NCBI GenBank assembly: GCA_014885115.2
Contig: WKLE02002069.1
Location: 1-64,000, forward strand
DNA: 64,000 bases
From: Asterionellopsis glacialis
Lineage: Eukaryota; Bacillariophyta; Plagiogrammaphyceae; Rhaphoneidales; Asterionellopsidaceae
Reading direction: 5' to 3'
The notes beneath the pieces are model-generated. The model worked only from the letters and a program-made list of their open reading frames with translations. It had not been told where the DNA came from and ran no database searches. Position numbers and translations under genes: made by a program. Position 1 is the stretch's first letter. Each line of letters opens with the position of its first letter. Shown here piece by piece: positions 10,241 through 21,148 of this stretch.

Positions 10241-11187
10241 TCATATTTGAACATTGCCTGTGGAAACAGCCCATCGTACTAATTCAGTTCTATTTTTGAC
10301 ATTTGTCTTTCGGAACATACTGGTAAGGAGTTGTTCGACTCGCCGTGTTGATAAATGTGTAGAAGATGCTATTTCCTTTGTCATTAAACCTTGACATAGG
10401 AATTCTAATACTTCTCGTTCGTCAGGTGTTAAGAAGACATTCGTTGCTTCCACCCACCCATTGCCAACACCCGCTCCACCCTTTTCAAGGAGTAGATACT
10501 TCACTTCATCCAAGTCTTTTTTAATATCTTCCACACCAACTGTACCTCCACTCAATATTTCATGACGACTAATAGAATTATCAATGATACTAATTAATTC
10601 TTCAGGATCAAAAGGTTTGGGCAGATATGCATCCGCACCTGCCTTAAAGCCAGCTATTCTATCTTGTACCATACCCTTGGCTGTCAAAAGTACAACAGGA
10701 ACACCCAACAATAATTCATCTTGACNNNNNNNNNNNNACCTGCCGTACCTTGACCACTGTTGTTGGAATTGCCTTCTTCCGCAACTTTACTTTTACACAC
10801 TCGTAATGCTGTAGGTCCATCCGCACATGCAGTTACTTGATAACCTTGATCAAATAAATATTGACCAACAGCCTTACGGATAGATTCTTCATCATCTACA
10901 ATAACTACCCATCGTTTGGATCGTTCCAACCATTTTTCATCTCGTTGAACTCCAAATTCTTCTACGCCATCATTCGATGACGAACAAAGTGATGACACTG
11001 ATTTTGTTGTGTAGCTTCTTGTCAAAATTGTTGGCCGTTGCTTCAGATAGTTCTTTAATGGAAAGCGATTGAAATGTGCAGGAGGTGATGATTGGAAAGC
11101 CACAACCAGTAATGATAGGTGTTCATTCAAAAATGATGTCAAAGTTATGAAGATGACAACCAATAATTTATAGTTCCACAAAATCAT
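10241..11187 (-). CDS. Ycf29/TctD-like response regulator, plastid-targeted, interrupted by an N gap
   Basis: The minus-strand gene starts at 11187. A signal segment ([13 protein letters not shown]) is followed by LLVVA|FQSS, a bipartite plastid address. The receiver domain begins with [18 protein letters not shown], containing the acidic pair. It resumes after the gap with [11 protein letters not shown] (conserved Thr) and [12 protein letters not shown] (conserved Lys). A LuxR-type helix-turn-helix follows: [22 protein letters not shown] and [25 protein letters not shown]. The 12 Ns at 10726-10737 fall exactly where the phospho-accepting Asp should lie. The reading frame differs on the two sides of the gap, so the true gap length is not 12 or a short intron is also involved. 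The HTH resembles Ycf29, which is plastid-encoded in red algae; nuclear relocation is inferred. Confidence 0.8.
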
Positions 11188-11827
11188 ATTGATACGTTAT
11201 GAACGCGAATAAATACAAAGTACAAAATCAAGAATTGTGATGCTGTGCTGTAATTAAAAAAGTAATGAGGTACGAACAGACAGTGCTAGAGGAGGTATGA
11301 TTGCACAATACCCGGCAATCCATGCATGTCATTGAGTAGACTCTAGAGAGATGCGTTCTTGTTCGTTTTATGGTTGGTGGTCTTTTGAAAAATTCTCGAC
11401 ATTTTGGAAGAAAATCGATTCTGATTTGTCTCTCATTGCGCAGTACGCGCGCTTTGCATGAGCGTGTGAGTTTTTGGCGGTCGGTCCCCTCTTTCGGTCT
11501 CGAACGAAAATCGCGGGGACAAGTATCCTACCATTTATAGGTTTGAGTTAATATAATTTATGCTTAAAGGTTCATTTTATATGTTATAGATTTTAAAAAT
11601 AATCAGAGAAGTTCAAAATACGTAGTAAATTAAGTAGAGCCTAATCTTGGATTTTGAGATCAATCCCATCTTTCCTCCCGCCTCATGACAACAACCCCCC
11701 GAAGTTCATCTACAGTACTGTGTCGATATCACATTTCTCTCCATAAGAGGGACCCTTGTAAAGAGCACTTTCATCATCTCTTCCCCACACGATCACTATT
11801 GAGCCTGTTTCGAATATTTAAATTGCT
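11188..11827. other. Intergenic, divergent promoter region
   Basis: This lies between the response regulator (minus) and the small membrane protein gene (plus). A CTCTAGAGAG palindrome sits at about 11340-11350. No coding sequence or RNA gene was recognised. Confidence 0.55.
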
Positions 11828-12211
11828 ATGCCAACACGAAAGATAAATAAAGCAAAGTCATCACCAACCAATCGATATGCAATATTTTTGGTAAAGGCGT
11901 TGTTAGTTCTCCTTATATTACTTTTGTTACCCAAACTCGTCAAGGCTGATGTTAAAAAACGTCGGAAAAAATTAGAACGAAAGATTAAGACACGACGCAC
12001 TGAATGTCAAAGACTAGACTGTTATCATTTAATACCTGAAGAATCTATGGGGTGTATAACAAAATGTATGTCACCATCATGCCATAAATCTATCTATGAA
12101 GAAAATCCATTAGAACCAGGTGAACTTGACTTTAAACGATTAGATGAATTTGAATCATGCATCAAAGCTGAAATTAAACAAGAACGAAGACTAGACCGAA
12201 GCATTTTGTAA
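11828..12211 (+). CDS. Small single-span membrane protein, DUF4787-like
   Basis: A 127-residue protein with a basic N terminus, one hydrophobic segment at residues 18-40 (AIFLVKALLVLLILLLLPKLV), a strongly basic stretch, and then a conserved cysteine-rich domain. That domain reads LDCYHLIPEESMGCITKCMSPSCHKSIY, followed by NPLEPGELD and EFESCIKAE. The spacing of the Cys residues and the P-L-E-x-G-E-x-D block match the eukaryotic family I know as DUF4787. The function of that family is not established. The segment could be a signal peptide or an anchor. Confidence 0.65.
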   Translation: MPTRKINKAKSSPTNRYAIFLVKALLVLLILLLLPKLVKADVKKRRKKLERKIKTRRTECQRLDCYHLIPEESMGCITKCMSPSCHKSIYEENPLEPGELDFKRLDEFESCIKAEIKQERRLDRSIL

Positions 12212-12429
12212 TTATTTTACTGAGCAATGATGCATTCATGCTATGTAGTACAACACAAATTCATAATAAATTGATGCTGACATAAAGTACGAACACTGCA
12301 GAAACCGATTTCACGTCCTAAAAAGAACAGAACAACCTATTTTTCTTAAAACTTATGTCTATATATCTTAAACGATATTGCAGGTATACACACACTCCAT
12401 TGGCATTGTGTACACAGTTTGAATAACTT

Positions 12430-13503
12430 TTAAAAGGGTCGATATTGTCTTTCTTCTTTCATTTTTTTCACCTTCGCAAGATCTTCTTCAAAGCGTTTAC
12501 GTAAATCTTGTACATTCCTCTTACGACTTTCTTTCATTTGGAATCTATAAAAGTCTTGTAATTCAGATTTACCATTGACATCCTTCTTCTTTCGACTACG
12601 TTTGTGTGCCTTACGTTTATTGGCACCACCAACATGTTGTTCCAATTCACGTTTGCTACCTACATTTTGAGAAGCATATGTGACGGTAACAAAACCATCG
12701 TCATCGGGTTCAGCGCTTGCTGCCTCCCGTGCAAGTCGATCTGCCTCTTCGGCATCTTCAAAGGATTCTATTACATTGTTGCATTCCTCTAGTAAGGCTG
12801 ATCGTGATAAGTCACGATAACTCGATCTATATCTATCAGCGACTGCTAATATGCCTGTCAATTTTTCTTGTGCAGAGTCAGAATATTCTTCATTTTCGTC
12901 AGAATTATCATCACTATCAGCACCACTTTGACCTTGAACCAAACCCTGAACTTTCATCGATTCCTGTACAAGTGTTTGTAAATGCAACCTTGAAAGCTGA
13001 ATACCTGGAAGATCTGATTTCTTATTTCCTCCTGCTTGTGACATGGCATCTTTTAAACAGCGCAGTGTTTTTTTCATATCCTTGTTTGATTTGAATACAA
13101 CGTGAGCAAATTTTCCTTCTGGTTCAATTGTTCCATGGTAACATGATGGATATTTATTGGATTGGTCAACCCAAGATGTACTGTTGGAAACAGATTCGCC
13201 ACCGCTAGTGCCTGCCGAACGAGGATTCTGTACTACTGTAACTCGTGCAATATCTGCATACCGTCCAAATATGGAACTTAGTAAAACCTTGGTAGATATT
13301 CCTGGTAAGAAGGGTGCATTTGCAACAAACAAAGTAGTTGATTGACCTTTTTTCTTGTCATCAGATCCTGCCCCATGATGTTCCTTGACATAAAAAAATG
13401 TGTCGTCTAATTCATTTCCATCTGGACTTGGGATTGTAAGGCGAATAGGAAGATACCCCTTGATGAGCACAGCACCACCAGAAGGTGACTTTGACGATGG
13501 CAT
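12430..13503 (-). CDS. RRP7: RRP7-like ribosomal RNA processing protein
   Basis: A single-exon minus-strand gene of 357 residues from the ATG at 13503; the frame extends upstream to another ATG at 13605. The N-terminal half contains an RRM-like region (TTLFVANAP, LLSSIFGRYADIARVTVV, GKFAHVVFKSNKDMKKTL). The C terminus has the diagnostic RRP7 tail: a basic stretch, then ELQDFYRFQMKESRKRNVQDLRKRFEEDLAKVKKM and RQYRPF at the end. In yeast Rrp7 acts in the small-subunit processome for 18S rRNA maturation, and the same nucleolar role is expected here. It is transcribed divergently from the SpoU methyltransferase gene 400 bp away. Confidence 0.9.
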   Translation of the reverse strand: MPSSKSPSGGAVLIKGYLPIRLTIPSPDGNELDDTFFYVKEHHGAGSDDKKKGQSTTLFVANAPFLPGISTKVLLSSIFGRYADIARVTVVQNPRSAGTSGGESVSNSTSWVDQSNKYPSCYHGTIEPEGKFAHVVFKSNKDMKKTLRCLKDAMSQAGGNKKSDLPGIQLSRLHLQTLVQESMKVQGLVQGQSGADSDDNSDENEEYSDSAQEKLTGILAVADRYRSSYRDLSRSALLEECNNVIESFEDAEEADRLAREAASAEPDDDGFVTVTYASQNVGSKRELEQHVGGANKRKAHKRSRKKKDVNGKSELQDFYRFQMKESRKRNVQDLRKRFEEDLAKVKKMKEERQYRPF

Positions 13504-13900
13504 CCTTATCTTCTCCTCTTGCCGTATGAAGATCCCGGTTGTTTGCCTGATCTGTTGATCAAGATGTGTTTTGAGTCGAGAACAAGATCTCCCAATCAAC
13601 AACAATGATGCTTTTTGTTCTGTGGGAAAAGGGGGATTTTTCAGTGGCCGCTGAGCCCTCGTGGTTTTACGCCACAGACAAAAAAATGTAATCTAGGATT
13701 CCTTTTTATGTTAAATAAATCTAATAATATAGGAATCCAACAATTTATAAATTAAGGATATTTTAATTACACAGCTCTCACGATCAAAAGGTTTATCCCT
13801 CCGATCCCAGACCTCTTTCAAACATTGGAACCTGTATTATCAATTATCACGTGTCTCCAAAAACTTCTCACATGGGTATCCACTCATCTTTTGGGCAACG

Positions 13901-15106
13901 ATGGCAGACCAAGAATCATCGTCAGGTACCAAGAGACAATCAGCACAAATTGACCAAAGTAGCAGATGTGCTTCAGGTGAAAACATTCGTGACCAGAAAA
14001 GAAAAAAATGGGAAGCAAAACAGGCTAAAAAGAAAGAAATACAAGAACGACAATCTGAACGACAAACATGGATTGAAAAATGTCAATTTTGTACACAAGT
14101 TTCTTTGGATCAAGTTCAAAAAGTTCGAGAAAAACTATCCGATACTGCATCTCAAGATGGTGATGATTGCTTCGTATCCCTTCTTCGACCGTACCTTGAT
14201 TTAAAAGATGGACCTGCGAAACAAAACAACTATAAGAATACTACGGAAGAAAACGATGATGTCAAATTATTTATCGCAGAAGGAACGGAAACGGTACGCG
14301 TCCTTGTCCAACAATGTATCAAATCTAATAACAACAAGTCTGATACCAGCGGTTCAGTTAAAGTTATATCACTATTGGTAAAGCCTGCAACTCTTTTTGA
14401 TGAACCAGTGAAACTTATAACTGATATACAAAAAGTAGTAGACAATGAGGTAGATCAATCTAAGCATACTCCTCCTTTCCACGTATTGGTAGGATCAGAA
14501 GACTCTTTAAGTGCTGTGGCAGGTTTTCATATTGCAAGAGGTGCTCTTGCATGTGGTATTGTCCCGCAACGAGATGAATCATGGTTAAATTCTTTTTTAG
14601 ATGCCAAGACGGAAAACAACTGTCCTCTCCGAATATTGGCATTAGATGGTATATCTGATACAGCTAATATGGGATCCATGATACGATGTTCTGCTGCCTT
14701 TGGGATTGATGTTATAGTTTTAAGTAACGATTGTTGTGATGCTTGGTATAGACGATCTGTGCGCGTAAGTATGGGTCATATCTTTAATGTACCAATTGTT
14801 CGTGTCAACGATTTGGCGAGGACAATTCGTAACAACTTTTCTTCTTCCAGTATTACAAGTTATGGTGCTGTCATTGATCTTGATGCTGATCTAGTTTTAG
14901 AGCACATTAATAAAGGTGCTATTCCAGAAAGATGGTGTTGTGTAATGGGAAACGAGGGCAACGGCATTTCAAAAAATGTTGCGATGGCATGTACATACCG
15001 GCTACGAATTGAAATGGCTCATGGTGTAGATTCCTTAAGTGTACCAATAGCAACTGGAATTCTTCTACATGGTATCAAAGAAAGAGAAAAATCACCACAG
15101 CTCTAA
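13901..15106 (+). CDS. SpoU/TrmH-family RNA 2'-O-methyltransferase
   Basis: A single-exon gene of 401 residues. The first 60 residues are highly charged (KRKKWEAKQAKKKEIQERQ). The C-terminal SPOUT domain shows all three motifs in order: motif 1 DTANMGSMIRCSAAFGID, motif 2 VMGNEGNGIS and motif 3 LRIEMAHGVDSLSVPIATGI. The knotted fold binds AdoMet and methylates ribose 2'-OH in rRNA or tRNA. No plastid or mitochondrial presequence is obvious. The RNA target cannot be assigned. Confidence 0.92.
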   Translation: MADQESSSGTKRQSAQIDQSSRCASGENIRDQKRKKWEAKQAKKKEIQERQSERQTWIEKCQFCTQVSLDQVQKVREKLSDTASQDGDDCFVSLLRPYLDLKDGPAKQNNYKNTTEENDDVKLFIAEGTETVRVLVQQCIKSNNNKSDTSGSVKVISLLVKPATLFDEPVKLITDIQKVVDNEVDQSKHTPPFHVLVGSEDSLSAVAGFHIARGALACGIVPQRDESWLNSFLDAKTENNCPLRILALDGISDTANMGSMIRCSAAFGIDVIVLSNDCCDAWYRRSVRVSMGHIFNVPIVRVNDLARTIRNNFSSSSITSYGAVIDLDADLVLEHINKGAIPERWCCVMGNEGNGISKNVAMACTYRLRIEMAHGVDSLSVPIATGILLHGIKEREKSPQL

Positions 15107-15285
15107 CAATGGTAAAATTTATAAAGTAAACACTACGCATACACGACGTATTTGTCCGAAACCCTTTTTACAAATAACTATTTTACTCTCTCGGCTAGAT
15201 CGAAAATTAAGACATATACACAAAGTACACGTTCTTCTTTTGCTAGGCAATTGAGATCTCAATGACTACAACTTATGAGTTTTGT

Positions 15286-17703
15286 TTAGAACTGATAGGC
15301 TGGTGGTGGTGCTCCGTATCCCTGCTGCATCGGAGGCTGTTGTCCATACTGAGGCTGCTGACCATACTGGGGTTGTTGTTGTTGCATTGGTGGCTGTCCA
15401 TACTGAGGCTGCTGACCATACTGGGGTTGTTGTTGCATTGGTGGCTGACCCATTGGAGGCTGACCCATGGGAGACGGTGCGCCACCGTAGGGTGAAGGTT
15501 GTTGTCCATACGCCGGCGGAGCACCACCTAATGTCTGTCCATAACCACCGAAATTACCTTGTTGCTGATTTTGAGAAACTACCATTGCACCTGCGGCTGG
15601 TTGAGGAGATTTCATAATATCAGCCTTAGGAGGGGAAGCCTAATGTTTTTTGATAAAAACGAGGGAATACGATGTGAGAAGAGACACGGAGGATACTTAA
15701 ACCATCTAAAGATATAGCCGGAAGATTCAAAGACAATTTCGTGTGTGTTGGTACGTACCGCCTTCTTTGCTTTCATGTCAGCAAGACTAACATTTCCTGT
15801 GATCGAAGTTGACGCACTTGTATCGAACGGGTTAGCTCTTGGTGTTTCTTTCTTGGAAACGAGATTGAAGTCACCCATATTAGCAAACTTGGCATAAGCT
15901 TGATCTGCTAATGAACCATTAATTGATGCATCCTTGGTATCAAAAGGATTGTCTTGTCCACTCAAGTTTTTCATTGTCAGTGCTGCGGGGTCAACACCAG
16001 GTGCAGCAGCAGGAGCCTCCTCTTGTGCGACTGGAGCAGGTTCAGGTGCAACCGGAGTGGCAGGTGGTGGCGCAAAGGCGTCGGGTGCTGGCGGAGGTGC
16101 TGCAAAGGCGTCAGGGGCTGCAGGAGCAGGTGCACCGTAGGATGCAGATTGAGGTGTAGCATACTGAGCCGGAGGAGAAGCAAAAGGTGCAGCCGGGGGA
16201 GATCCAAAGGACGGTGAAGGGGCACCATATGTTCCGGCGGCTGTAGGCGTACTACCGTAAAAGGGTTGAGGGGCCCCGGCAGCAGCACTAGGTGTAGGAA
16301 GAGCTGCAAAGTCTGTCGTAATTTCAGTCAATGTCGGCTGAGGAGCCGTTGCAAATTCAGACGGAGGAAGAGCAGCAAGTGGAGCACCAGCTGGCTGAGT
16401 CGAATACCCGTATCCGTTTGTAGCACCATACATATCAACAGGAGCTCTGCACGACAAAATTAAAAAAGGAACGAAAGAATGGATTAGAAACGAAATAAGA
16501 CACTACATGCTTACTGCCAATCAACAGTAGTTACATAGAGAGGGGAACACTTACGGAGCTGGTGCAGGTACAGGTGCAGGATCGGAGAAATCCAATAGGT
16601 CACCATAATCTTTCCCTGCTGGAGCGGTAAGTGTGGGTGCAGCAGAAAAACCACCAGTACTTGCCCCACTGGAAGGTACAGCGCTTTCTTGCAAGGAGTT
16701 TTTGATTGCTTCTCTCAAATATGCTTCCTCTTCATCAGCTGTATGGGGTGCCTCAATAGAAACGATACCAGCAGATTTGTTTCTTCTTTGTGGTGCACCA
16801 GCTGGAGGTACATCTCCAGGTCCGAGTGAGTAATTGTTGTAGGTTTGTGACCGCGTGGCCATTTCCGGGGCTCCGTATGCAGATGGTGGTGCCATTCCAC
16901 GAGGGTCATTGGGTGCCAAACCTAATTTGAAAACTTTGGGGAAAGTGAAGAAACTTTGACCATCCACAAAGAAATCATATTGACGAAATCCAGGTTGTGC
17001 CGAAAGGGGCGGTGAAGCATGTGCTACGACCTTTAAGACATGATTTCCTTTCATCGTCCACGAAAAATCAAAGATATTGCTCCGACTGCTGGAATAGTGA
17101 ACTTCTTGTCCATCGGCAAGAATAAGTCGTTTACCAGACGTAATACTCCAAACAAGGGTAATATCATGCTCCTCACCACGGCATGCTGTACCAGTCTCTC
17201 CGTTTGCAAGTGCTTCAGGATTCGCAAATCCAAAACGCCTTTGATGTTGTAAATTAAAGTGTAACGAATGCATAAAAGGAAAAAATTGAGATTTTATTTT
17301 TATTTTTTTCCAGATAAGAAAAAGCACATAAATAAATGAACATGTAAAAATGACCTTTCAAATGACGAAAGTATCTTTGGTCTGACAAGATAAAAATGAT
17401 GGACATCTTTGCATGGACTACACAAAGAATTCTAATGTCAAAGCACTAGTATCAAATGTTCAATCATAGAAAGTGTTCAACGCTTCCCAAGTCATTTTGG
17501 AATCCCACCAAAAAATGCGAACAACAATTTTATATAGCTTTCCACCGACCATCAAAATGCGAAAATTCCACTTACCAGCGAACCCGACGCTTGGTACTGG
17601 CAATGCGTTTTCCACTAGCTACGGCCGTAAAGTCAATCTGATAGACTGTTGGAACACGTGAAGTACTAGGAGATCCAGGGATAGCAAGAGCTGTGGATGT
17701 CAT
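15286..17703 (-). CDS. FAIM1-like beta domain protein with UIM, clathrin-box-like and NPF motifs
   Basis: Four minus-strand exons, 17703-17576, 17238-16555, 16446-15759 and 15639-15286, join in frame to 617 residues. Residues 20-145 form a predicted beta-rich domain (RRVRWRFGF, DITLVWSITSGKRLILADG, FDFSWTMKGNHVLKVVA, YDFFVDGQSF). Its repeated strands and 'SGKRxxxxDGxE' hairpin resemble FAIM1. A ubiquitin-interacting motif follows at about 211-228 (DEEEAYLREAIKNSLQES), then the clathrin-box-like LLDFSD at 257-262. A long Ala/Pro region contains NPF motifs at 437-439 and 476-478. The C terminus is Gln/Pro/Gly-rich with repeated QYGQQP and PPMGQ units. UIM, clathrin box and NPF together are typical of epsin-type endocytic adaptors, but no ENTH domain is present. 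The FAIM1 relation is inference. Confidence 0.75.
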
Positions 17704-18982
17704 GGTCGATTTCAATTCTGTAGTTATATGTTGCTGTGGTTTCGGGTCAGTGCCGATATCCTACAACACACACTGGAGGAACGGCACGGGACTAAGAGAT
17801 TTCTAGTGCCTCTGCAGGATAGATCTTACCCTTCATGTAGTGCTTGCTAGGCGGGATCGCGTATTGGTTTTATCCCGTGTAGAAAGGCAACGATCACGGA
17901 AGAGAAAGGAAAAAGAAGAAATACAAAGGAGCAGCGCCAATATCGTACATCACGTAGCCTTAGTAGTGCCAGTACCGTACTTGGTACAAGATTCTACATG
18001 AGGTAAAGTACCAGGTAGTACCTGTATTGCTTCGGTGCTATGAAAAAACACTTAATACCAAAAACCAACGTGACTCTCATCGTACGCTGGACTAGTCATT
18101 CCGTTGAGCAAAAAATTTACCATACAGTATTTGGCAATAATAGTTTTTCTACCACTGGTCCTGTACCTGGTACACGAGTAAAATTATTTTGGTCCTTTTA
18201 AAAAGTATTTGAGTATGTATATATATTCTGCAAACATGATTACCTTATGGCTAGCACAGGTGAACAGTACGGTAGATCACTTCTCTTCTATATTTTATAT
18301 AAAAATCACTCCTCAAGAAGAAAAGAACCAAGAAGATTCAGTCTCGGTCGATTAGTTCGAATCAATTAAAAAAAAAGAAAAGGTAGCAACCACTCCCTCT
18401 AGCAATTATACAATGAAATGGTAACCGCTACCGTTATCGGAATATTGTAGTAGATGGTGCATATAATATTATGTTCAGTTTTTTCCTTGTTTTTTCCTAG
18501 TTTTTTCAAAGAAGTAAGGAGTGTTCTCATATATTATTATGTCTTGCTGGCTCTCACTTCTATTCACCAATTGCTAGGGAGTGGATAAGAACTGAACGAT
18601 GCATTTTGCTTGGTCCATCGTGCGTTTCGCACGCACATCTATCCCGGAACAGATGGTTTCTACGCGTATTCTGTGGTATGCAGATGCATCCTTTGGTGTC
18701 TCTTCAACAAAAACCCATAGTCACACTTTTTTGAAATTCTTCGCGTTCACTTGCACACATCTGCACATATACAGGTACAGCTGTCTAGAGATGACGTTCT
18801 GTGAGTGATTGAAAGAAGTCTGCACCTCCCGTCACTCGCAGAAGTTACAAGAAGCCAATCTCTGTGAGGGACAAACGAATCTTCTTTCTCTTCTTCTTTG
18901 CCCTCTTGAGAAAGTGCTGGTTCGTTTTTTCATTGTTCTTTTGCGTTATTATTTGAGAACTATTGTACAAATAGAAAAAAAG
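17704..18982. other. Intergenic, divergent region with GTAC motifs
   Basis: Upstream region shared by the UIM protein gene (minus) and the hydrolase-like gene (plus). A cluster of GTAC-centred motifs lies at 17960-18040 and around 18160-18175, for example AGTACCAGGTAGTACC. Open frames at 18599-18808 and the upstream extension of the next gene are not protein-like. Confidence 0.55.
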
Positions 18983-21148
18983 ATGAAAGTCATTCAGCAT
19001 GTTCCACTTTTAGAATGGGTCCTTCTCGTATCCATGTCAATACAACAGACTGTAATTGTTGTAGTGGCCGAAAATTCAAATATTGTTGACGTGGATTCTT
19101 CCATGTCACAATTTGCACGAGTTTCGGGTGTTGCTCAAGCTTTTTTCACATACAACTGGGCTAACCTAGTTTCGTTGGATGACTTGGACTTGTTGTCATT
19201 ATCGTCATCGTTGCCATCATCCTCGATTTCATCTCAACAAAAAGACAACGAGAAAGAAGAAGCCAAAGAAATAAACTTAATTAAAAACATATCAAATTCA
19301 ATTCGTGGTGGTTCCACAGGAGGGAATGATATGAATCCTCTCCATTGTAGATCGAAAAAACACAGTGTTGTCAACAACCCTGCAGGGTGGTACAATCGTA
19401 TGTCTTTAATCAGCACAGCAAGCGCAACAGCTAAAGATGATGATGATGATGACAAAAGCTTTGATGATAATGAATTTCATTTTCTCCCTCGCAACAATCG
19501 CGGTAGAATACCATCGTCAAAAATTTCCTCACGAACACAAGTAGCCGAGCCATCGCCACTATCGCCACCACCTCTTCCTTCCTATAATGAAAATGATGAA
19601 TTGGAAGACGGTTCAACCATCAACCCAGAAAGTCCGCCCTTACCACACTACGAACAAGGTGGTCACTCATCATCAAAGCCATCAAGAGCAACGCACCCGT
19701 TACATTTATATGGAAATACTAGTGATGGTTCTATCAGTGAAGCAGATGAAGAAGAATATCTTGAAGGTCATTTGTATCATACCGACAAATCGTCAGCAGC
19801 TACTCAATCATCATTTGACAAAAATGATGAACGATTCCCTCATTCACCAATTGTGTATCGTTACTTTGGACGAAGTCGTGTACGGACACATACATCTGAT
19901 TCCATACCATTTATCTTTTTAGGACCAAGTGTTGATCATTGGAAAAAGGCTGGTCAAGTACTGGCATCTCGTGGTTTCAATGTTATGGCATGTGAACGAG
20001 TACAACCATCATCGGAACAACAGGAACAGCAAGATGGTAGCAAAGGGAAAAGTAAGAAGCAGCTTCTACAGCAATCACGGAGAGATGAAGAAGAATTACA
20101 AGTACCCCGAGCTGAAGAAGGGCACAACTTGGTACTTTCCATTTTGGATGCACTAAAATGGAGTAAAGCTATCCTTGTGGGATGTGATAATGAAGCTGCA
20201 ATAGCAATTGAGGCTGCACTCCGTTTAGCTCCTGACAGGGTTGCTGGACTTGTACTTTGTGGTGATTTGTCATCTGCAGATAAAGTTATATCTGAGTTAC
20301 AATCTCAAGACGCAGATTATCGAATAGCAAGAAATCCCAGTTTATTTTCTATTGATAAGTATTTACGAGAACACTTAGATTGTCCCTTTACGGTTGTTTG
20401 GGATGGAGATATCCAACCCAGTAACAATAAGGGAGGAACATCTGTGGAAATACCAGGGAAAAATCGATGTCTTATTTTAGGTGGAGGTATTGCACCACAT
20501 CGTCGGGTACCAGAACATTTTGCATGGGTATTGACACGATTCGTAGAAGAACAGGTAGCGTCACGAAAGAATGCTGATATTCCACCTCTAATATCACCTG
20601 AACTTACCGCTGCCAACAAGGATGGGGGTACTTCATCTACCGACAGTAAGAATACCAAAAGTCCAAGAGTTGAATTACCTTTTGGTTTAAGTGACGTTTT
20701 TTCGTCAGGGGCCTTTCTTGTTGCTGGACGTGTCGTTGCAGCTGCAATTTTTTATGCTTCCTGTTTGAATGTTGCAATTTGTCAATACGAAAATATTCGT
20801 AGTGGCATGGTAGGATTTCAGACACGATGGGAAATGATTTCATCTTGGCGTAGACGATTGCCACAATTGCTCGGTGGTCTCTTGCAAGGGATTGGTTCAT
20901 GGTTCTCTTTTTCAAATAGAAGCGGTAGTGGCGACAGTTCTGGATTACTTGATGATACTGCATCATTGGCATCAACGATTGATTTTGACAAGAAGATTAA
21001 TGCGGAGCCCAATCTATTTAAAAAAGATGAACCAGATGAGGACAATGGTGACGACGATGACGATGCAGAATCAGATACATCTGATAGCGAAACCGAGGAG
21101 GAGGAAGAACGACCACGGATTACATTTTTAGATAGAGTTATTTGTTGA
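18983..21148 (+). CDS. Alpha/beta-hydrolase-like protein with Asp at the nucleophile position
   Basis: Start chosen at the ATG at 18983, giving 721 residues with a hydrophobic N terminus (PLLEWVLLVSMSI); the frame is open upstream to 18809. Residues 100-300 are Ser/Asp-rich. A hydrolase core follows: YFGRSRVRT, IPFIFLGPSVDHWKKAGQVL and RGFNVMACE. The elbow is VGCDNEAAIAIEAALRLAPD with Asp402 in the nucleophile position, then VAGLVLCG, FTVVWDGD and a late GGGIAPHRRVPEHF with a candidate catalytic His. A hydrophobic span lies at about 571-600 (FLVAGRVVAAAIFYASCL), followed by an acidic tail. The usual GxSxG Ser is absent. The protein may be an Asp-nucleophile enzyme or a catalytically dead fold. 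Substrate unknown. Confidence 0.7.
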   Translation: MKVIQHVPLLEWVLLVSMSIQQTVIVVVAENSNIVDVDSSMSQFARVSGVAQAFFTYNWANLVSLDDLDLLSLSSSLPSSSISSQQKDNEKEEAKEINLIKNISNSIRGGSTGGNDMNPLHCRSKKHSVVNNPAGWYNRMSLISTASATAKDDDDDDKSFDDNEFHFLPRNNRGRIPSSKISSRTQVAEPSPLSPPPLPSYNENDELEDGSTINPESPPLPHYEQGGHSSSKPSRATHPLHLYGNTSDGSISEADEEEYLEGHLYHTDKSSAATQSSFDKNDERFPHSPIVYRYFGRSRVRTHTSDSIPFIFLGPSVDHWKKAGQVLASRGFNVMACERVQPSSEQQEQQDGSKGKSKKQLLQQSRRDEEELQVPRAEEGHNLVLSILDALKWSKAILVGCDNEAAIAIEAALRLAPDRVAGLVLCGDLSSADKVISELQSQDADYRIARNPSLFSIDKYLREHLDCPFTVVWDGDIQPSNNKGGTSVEIPGKNRCLILGGGIAPHRRVPEHFAWVLTRFVEEQVASRKNADIPPLISPELTAANKDGGTSSTDSKNTKSPRVELPFGLSDVFSSGAFLVAGRVVAAAIFYASCLNVAICQYENIRSGMVGFQTRWEMISSWRRRLPQLLGGLLQGIGSWFSFSNRSGSGDSSGLLDDTASLASTIDFDKKINAEPNLFKKDEPDEDNGDDDDDAESDTSDSETEEEEERPRITFLDRVIC

